Translations under genes and position numbers: made by a program | The notes under the pieces: generated by a model | Databases searched by the model: none | Told to the model about the DNA's origin: nothing | What the model saw: the letters and a program-made list of their open reading frames with translations, nothing else | Shown: positions 3,687 through 7,240 of the stretch, one piece after another | Layout: each line of letters begins with the position of its first letter | Position numbering within the stretch: position 1 is the stretch's first letter | DNA from: JBEKCP01 sp050014815 | Lineage (GTDB): Bacteria > Planctomycetota > Planctomycetia > Pirellulales > Thermoguttaceae | Assembly: GCA_050014815.1 (NCBI GenBank) | Contig: JBEKCP010000313.1 | Span: forward strand, 1 to 7,240 | DNA: 7,240 bases | Direction of reading: 5' to 3'

Positions 3687-5717
3687 CTACTTGCGGTCGA
3701 TCTCGGCGGTGGCCGTATCGAGCAGGGACCTCGCCTTGATTGCCGGAGCCCCGCCGGCGCTTGCCGCCAGGACCTTCTTCATTGCGTCGGCAACGGCCTG
3801 CGGCTCGCGATAGACGATCCTTTCGGCAATGGCCACCGCGGCAGCGGCCGCCTCCTGTTTCAGGGCGGGGTCGCCCAACTGCGCCGTCACCAGGGCCAGC
3901 GACTCGGCCGACGGCGTGGTCCGCAGGGCCTCGACCACCAGCTTCTTCTCCTCGGCGCGCTGGCACAGCGGCCATGCCTGGCGGCACATGGCCACGCGCG
4001 GCTCCCCGGCGGGGGCGAATTGCCGGGCGATGCGGAGGTAGCCCCGCAGCGCGCGGGTCTTGTACTTCGCGTCGGCCGCGGTCTTCGCCAGGTCCAAGAG
4101 CACCGGCGCGGCGTCCGCCGTCATCCACTGGCCCAAGAGCCGCGTGCCGGCATCTTGCACGTCGGCATCGGCATCCCTGGCGGCGGCGGCGACGGCTTGA
4201 AGAGCGGCGCTTCCGCCCACGGCCGTGAGGACCTCCAGGAGGTTGCACCGCGTCGGCACCGGGGCCTGGGCCGCTGCGGCGATGAGCTTCGCCGCGCACG
4301 CCTCGTGATCGGCCATGCGAGGAGCGGCGAGGCGCAGGGCATCCATCGCCGCCTTCTCCTCGTCGGGCTTCGACGAGTCCTTTGGCTGCACGGCCCGGAC
4401 GATCAGCGCCGGTAGGTCGTTCTGCTCGATCGTGAAGCCCAGCGCGGTCAGCGCGGCCACGCGGATCGAGGCATCCGGGTCGTCGGCGTCCTTGAGCAAT
4501 GCAGGGCTGGCCGCCGTGATGTGCCGCAGGCCGGCCAGCTCGATCATCGTCTGCCGGGTCTTGCCGGCAGCCGTGCCCAACCATCCGACCACGGCCTTGT
4601 CAAGATTCGGGTCCCGCATGTCGCTCAACACGTCCTTGGCCCGTTGGGCCACGCCCTGATCGTCAGAGATGGCGATCTCCACAAGCAGTTCCGTGCAAGA
4701 AGCATTGGCCACCCGCTCCATCATGGCGATGGCGGCCAGCCGGACCTGGCCTGAGCCACCCTTGGCTGCTTCGAGCACGGCGGGCAGGGCCGCCGCGTCG
4801 CCGCGGTCGGCCAGGGTGAGGATCAATAGGGCCTGCCGCTCGGGCGATGCCCGGCCCAGCTCGGCCGCCAGCGCGTCGGCTGCCTCGCGGCCGGGGAGTT
4901 CGCGGGCGATCTGCAATCCGGCGGCAAACAGGGCCTTGTCCGCCGATCTCAATTGCTCGACCAAAAGCGGCACTCCTTCGGCCCCCCGGGCCAGTATTGC
5001 GCCGCGGGTGGCCTCGATGGTCCGCTGCTTCGGCACGTCGGCCTTGCGAACCTGATCATAGAGCCCTACCGCCGTCTTGCGATCCCCGGCGGCCAGAGAG
5101 CCCTCGGCGCAAAGGATGCAGCCCTCCGCCGCCGCGGCGCGAACTTCCGGCCGCCGACTGACGAGCATCGCATCGACCAACGCCTCTTGGAGGTGACGCT
5201 GCACGAAGGCCCCAGTGAGCCCGCCGGCATCGAGGTTCGCAGCGATCGGGCCCGCGATGTGACCCAGCGCCGCGGCTGCGGCTGACGCCACGTCGGAATC
5301 GGCATCCTTGAGCCGGTCGATGAGGCCGGCGTGCGCGCCCGTATCGCGGCGGACACCGATCGAATTGATCACGCCCACCAGCAGTTTGCCGTGCAGCTTC
5401 TTCAGGGCCGCCCGCAGCGCGTCGTTAGCCTCGGGACCGGGAATCGCCTCCAACGCGATCCGCGCCCACGATGCGAGTTGCTCGTCGGCCAAAAGCGGCG
5501 CCAGGGCCGGAACCGCTTCGCCCGTGCCGTAAATCGCCAACTGCTTGCAGGCGATTGCCTTCTCGGCCGGCGGTGCCTCGGACCGGAGCGTGGCAATCAA
5601 CTGGGCCTGCTTCTCGGCCGACGTCTTGCCGGATGGGGCCGGGGCGGCAGCCTCGGCATCCGGTTTGGCCGCCGCGATGATGACCATGCACAGCGCAAAA
5701 CATCGAATCTTGAGCAT
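3687..5717 (-). CDS. Exported HEAT-repeat protein
   Basis: The 676-residue product starts with a Sec-type signal (MLKIRCFALCMVIIAAA, probable cleavage after AEA near residue 23). The rest is an Ala/Leu-rich alpha solenoid. Repeated HEAT-like helix pairs are visible, for example EAVPALAPLLADEQLASWARIA in short blocks (67-88), LIDRLKDADSDVASAAAAALG (132-152 in two parts) and SPALLKDADDPDASIRVAALTALG further on. No catalytic domain, heme motif or transmembrane anchor is visible. HEAT solenoids are protein-binding scaffolds, so a partner is expected but not identifiable. The ATG at 5717 has GGAG 7 bp upstream. A longer frame to 5780 would run through the repeat element and is rejected. It follows the oxidoreductase gene after 81 bp on the same strand, probably in one transcript. 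Confidence 0.85.
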   Translation of the reverse strand: MLKIRCFALCMVIIAAAKPDAEAAAPAPSGKTSAEKQAQLIATLRSEAPPAEKAIACKQLAIYGTGEAVPALAPLLADEQLASWARIALEAIPGPEANDALRAALKKLHGKLLVGVINSIGVRRDTGAHAGLIDRLKDADSDVASAAAAALGHIAGPIAANLDAGGLTGAFVQRHLQEALVDAMLVSRRPEVRAAAAEGCILCAEGSLAAGDRKTAVGLYDQVRKADVPKQRTIEATRGAILARGAEGVPLLVEQLRSADKALFAAGLQIARELPGREAADALAAELGRASPERQALLILTLADRGDAAALPAVLEAAKGGSGQVRLAAIAMMERVANASCTELLVEIAISDDQGVAQRAKDVLSDMRDPNLDKAVVGWLGTAAGKTRQTMIELAGLRHITAASPALLKDADDPDASIRVAALTALGFTIEQNDLPALIVRAVQPKDSSKPDEEKAAMDALRLAAPRMADHEACAAKLIAAAAQAPVPTRCNLLEVLTAVGGSAALQAVAAAARDADADVQDAGTRLLGQWMTADAAPVLLDLAKTAADAKYKTRALRGYLRIARQFAPAGEPRVAMCRQAWPLCQRAEEKKLVVEALRTTPSAESLALVTAQLGDPALKQEAAAAAVAIAERIVYREPQAVADAMKKVLAASAGGAPAIKARSLLDTATAEIDRK

Positions 5718-5740
5718 TGTTCTTCTCCAAAAGGCCGGCA

Positions 5741-5791
5741 ACGGCGGGCAAGCCCGCCCGCTAAACTCTCTAATCCCCAATCCCTAATCCC
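5741..5791 (-). repeat. Intergenic hairpin repeat, copy 2, with GGGATTA units
   Basis: Positions 5741-5767 are the exact reverse complement of the 27-bp core at 1424-1450. Next to it, 5771-5791 reads TAATCCCC, AATCCC, TAATCCC, i.e. degenerate GGGATTA/GGGGATT units on the minus strand. So both copies have a G-rich short repeat on the same side of the hairpin. This copy fills most of the 81-bp gap between the oxidoreductase and HEAT genes and ends 23 bp before the HEAT ATG, close to but not covering its ribosome binding site. Confidence 0.85.
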
Positions 5792-5798
5792 TTCCTCC

Positions 5799-7094
5799 TC
5801 ACACGTGCCACGGCTCCCGCAGGGCCTCGGACCGCAGGCGGTTCGCCTCCTCGTCGCCGATGAACTCGTGCTTCTTGGGATCGTACTTCAGCGGGCGGTT
5901 GAGGAAGATGGCGATGTTGACGGCATGGCAGGCGATGTGCGCGTTGCAGGCCACCTCGGCGCCCGCCCGCGGCTGGCTCCGCGACTTGACGCACTCGAGG
6001 AAGTTGTGCACGTGGAAGTGGGCCGGATAGCCGCCGATCTCGGCCACTTTTCGGCCGGCCAGGAGCGCGGGGGAACTCAGCGCGAGCTTGCCGCTGTCGC
6101 CCGCCTCGACCCAGCCGGTCTCTCCCTCGAACCGCACCGGGCAGGAGCCGTCTTGCGGCAACCAGCCGTCGCCGCGGACGACCAGTTGGACGCCGTTGGC
6201 GTAGCGGGCGGTGGCGCGGCCGTTCTCCACGGGGAAGTATTCCACCGGGGCCGTCTTGTCGGCGGTGTTGGCCCACTGGCACAGATCGACGCAGTGGGAG
6301 CCCCATTCGAGGATCCCGCCGCCGACCAGCCCGCCCCCCTTCTCGAAGCTGCCGCCCGCCAGGCACCCGCGGTTGAACGGCCGCCAGGCCGCCGGACCGA
6401 GGTAGAGGTCCCAGTCGAGTTCTTCCTTGGCCGGCTCGGGCTGGGCGGGGGCCCAGCCGCTCATGCCAGTTCCCATTCCGGCCGGGTGGGCGTGGACCGC
6501 CTGCAGCTTGCCGAGCCGCCCCCGCTGGGCCAGCTCGACGGCGAACTGGAAATGCGGGATGCTCCGCCGCTGCGTGCCCGCCTGGAAGATCCGGACCGTG
6601 CGGCGGAAGGTGTCGGCCAGGGCCAGGCTCTGGGCGATGTTCTTGGTGCAAGGTTTCTCGCAGTAAACGTCCTTGCCCGCCTTCGCCGAGTAGATCGATG
6701 CCATCGCGTGCCAGTTCGGACCCGTGGCGATCAGCACGGCGTCGATGTCCGGCCGGGCCAGCAGCTCGCGGAAGTCGCGGTAGGTGGCGCAGTCCTGGTT
6801 GCCGTATTTCGAGTCGGCCATTTTCTTGACGGCCTGGCGGCGGGCCGCCTTCACCTCGGCGATCGCCACGAACTGCACGACCGGCTCGTTCAGGAAACAG
6901 CCCAACACGTAGGAGCCCCGGCCGCCAATGCCGATCGCGCCCAGCACGATCCGCTCGCTGGGAGGCACCCCGCCGTCTTTGCCCAGCACGGCGCCGCGGA
7001 CTACCAGGGGGAGTATCATGCCGGCCCCTGCCGAGGCCGCAGTCTTCAAGAATTGCCGCCGTGTCGACCCGCCGCCGGACGGACGATAGGCCAT
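5799..7094 (-). CDS. Gfo/Idh/MocA family oxidoreductase, twin-arginine exported
   Basis: The 431-residue product has a twin-arginine signal (STRRQFLKTAASAGAGM, 10-26) and then an NAD(P)-binding Rossmann fold with GIGGRG (55-60). The catalytic-type Lys147 sits in CEKPCTKN, and the second-half motif is GGGILEWGSHCVDLCQW (258-274) with His267 and Asp270. The C-terminus LKYDPKKHEF...GDEEANRLRSEALREPWHV is the type seen in planctomycete paralogues. Members oxidise or reduce sugar derivatives using a tightly held nicotinamide cofactor; the substrate here is unknown. Export of a folded, cofactor-loaded enzyme fits the Tat signal. The ATG at 7094 has AGAGGAG about 6 bp upstream. It is the first gene of a probable two-gene unit with the HEAT gene and has a strong promoter and structured leader. 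Confidence 0.93.
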   Translation of the reverse strand: MAYRPSGGGSTRRQFLKTAASAGAGMILPLVVRGAVLGKDGGVPPSERIVLGAIGIGGRGSYVLGCFLNEPVVQFVAIAEVKAARRQAVKKMADSKYGNQDCATYRDFRELLARPDIDAVLIATGPNWHAMASIYSAKAGKDVYCEKPCTKNIAQSLALADTFRRTVRIFQAGTQRRSIPHFQFAVELAQRGRLGKLQAVHAHPAGMGTGMSGWAPAQPEPAKEELDWDLYLGPAAWRPFNRGCLAGGSFEKGGGLVGGGILEWGSHCVDLCQWANTADKTAPVEYFPVENGRATARYANGVQLVVRGDGWLPQDGSCPVRFEGETGWVEAGDSGKLALSSPALLAGRKVAEIGGYPAHFHVHNFLECVKSRSQPRAGAEVACNAHIACHAVNIAIFLNRPLKYDPKKHEFIGDEEANRLRSEALREPWHV

Positions 7095-7114
7095 GGTGCG
7101 CTCCTCTGGTGGTG

Positions 7115-7168
7115 GGGAAAAGGTGACCGAGTACCCTCTGGGTGCCTTTTCCCGCGGGGGGTGGGAAA
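7115..7168 (-). promoter_or_regulatory. Structured leader with alternative hairpins
   Basis: On the minus strand TTTCCC (7168-7163) can pair with GGGAAA (7153-7148). That same segment, extended to GGGAAAAGG (7153-7145), can instead pair with CCTTTTCCC (7123-7115), enclosing a small ACCC-TCT-GGGT hairpin (7143-7133). The second stem ends about 10 nt before the ribosome binding site. The two folds exclude each other, as in attenuators or riboswitches. No known riboswitch core is recognised. Confidence 0.45.
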
Positions 7169-7184
7169 TCGTTGCGGAGAATGT

Positions 7185-7213
7185 AGATTAACCCGGGGTG
7201 GCCGGGTTGTCAA
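7185..7213 (-). promoter_or_regulatory. Sigma-70-type promoter of the oxidoreductase gene
   Basis: A perfect -35 box TTGACA (7213-7208), 17 bp spacing and TAATCT (7190-7185) on the minus strand. The -10 box keeps the first T, the A and the final T. The leader to the ATG at 7094 would be about 85 nt. The -10 form TAANCT recurs in the CcbP-like promoter. Confidence 0.65.
7190..7208. promoter_or_regulatory. Palindromic operator in the promoter spacer
   Basis: AACCCGG (7190-7196), GGTGG, CCGGGTT (7202-7208) is a perfect 7-bp inverted repeat that exactly fills the space between -35 and -10 and touches both boxes. A dimeric repressor bound there would block RNA polymerase. The regulator is not in the window. 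Confidence 0.5.
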
Positions 7214-7240
7214 CGATACCCCCCAATGAAGGCGCAGGAT

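Noticed and set aside
3619..4584. Minus-strand 321-codon frame inside the HEAT gene
   Set aside because: It is an alternate frame of a coherent 676-residue solenoid protein and is Arg/Gly-rich without motifs.
5718..5780. N-terminal extension of the HEAT protein by 21 codons
   Set aside because: It would be translated from the repeat element and would bury the signal peptide. The ATG at 5717 has its own ribosome binding site.
5331..7229. Plus-strand open frame of 632 codons
   Set aside because: It covers the antisense of the oxidoreductase gene and part of the HEAT gene, has no recognisable domain, and crosses the repeat element. Long antisense frames are common at this GC content.

Overview
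The window is GC-rich, gene-dense DNA that most resembles a planctomycete (Planctomycetota) or a close relative. The clues are a twin-arginine-exported Gfo/Idh/MocA oxidoreductase paired with an exported HEAT-repeat protein, a small CcbP-like protein, and several families of short intergenic repeats. This taxonomic call is inference, because no rRNA or other marker gene is present.

Left part (1-1879, all minus strand): three redox genes read in the order FlpD/MvhD-type iron-sulfur protein, methylenetetrahydrofolate reductase (MetF), then a dicluster ferredoxin that looks like the N-terminus of a glutamate-synthase-type flavoprotein and runs off the left edge. MetF and the ferredoxin gene are 2 bp apart. 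The set suggests a C1-folate reductase fed by iron-sulfur/flavin carriers, not a housekeeping MetF alone. The gap between flpD and metF is filled by G-rich tandem repeats and a hairpin repeat that also encodes the last residues and the stop codon of FlpD.

Middle part (1880-3686): a small CcbP-like gene (minus) and an iron-type superoxide dismutase gene (plus) are divergently arranged around a 306-bp control region with a good promoter for the small gene and a 9-bp perfect hairpin. The superoxide dismutase has two credible starts. One gives a twin-arginine-exported form. The other, 132 bp downstream behind a near-perfect Shine-Dalgarno sequence, gives a form that begins exactly where ordinary cytoplasmic SodB begins. 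An 11-bp tandem repeat and a hairpin separate it from the convergent HEAT gene.

Right part (3687-7240, minus strand): a Gfo/Idh/MocA oxidoreductase with a twin-arginine signal is followed by an exported all-HEAT-repeat protein, probably as one transcript. Upstream is a promoter with a perfect -35 box and a 7-bp palindrome between -35 and -10, then a leader of about 85 nt that can fold into two mutually exclusive hairpins. A second full copy of the hairpin repeat lies between these two genes, in the opposite orientation.

The points most worth a second look are the FlpD-MetF-ferredoxin cluster, the dual-start superoxide dismutase, the operator and switching leader before the oxidoreductase gene, and the composite repeat family.
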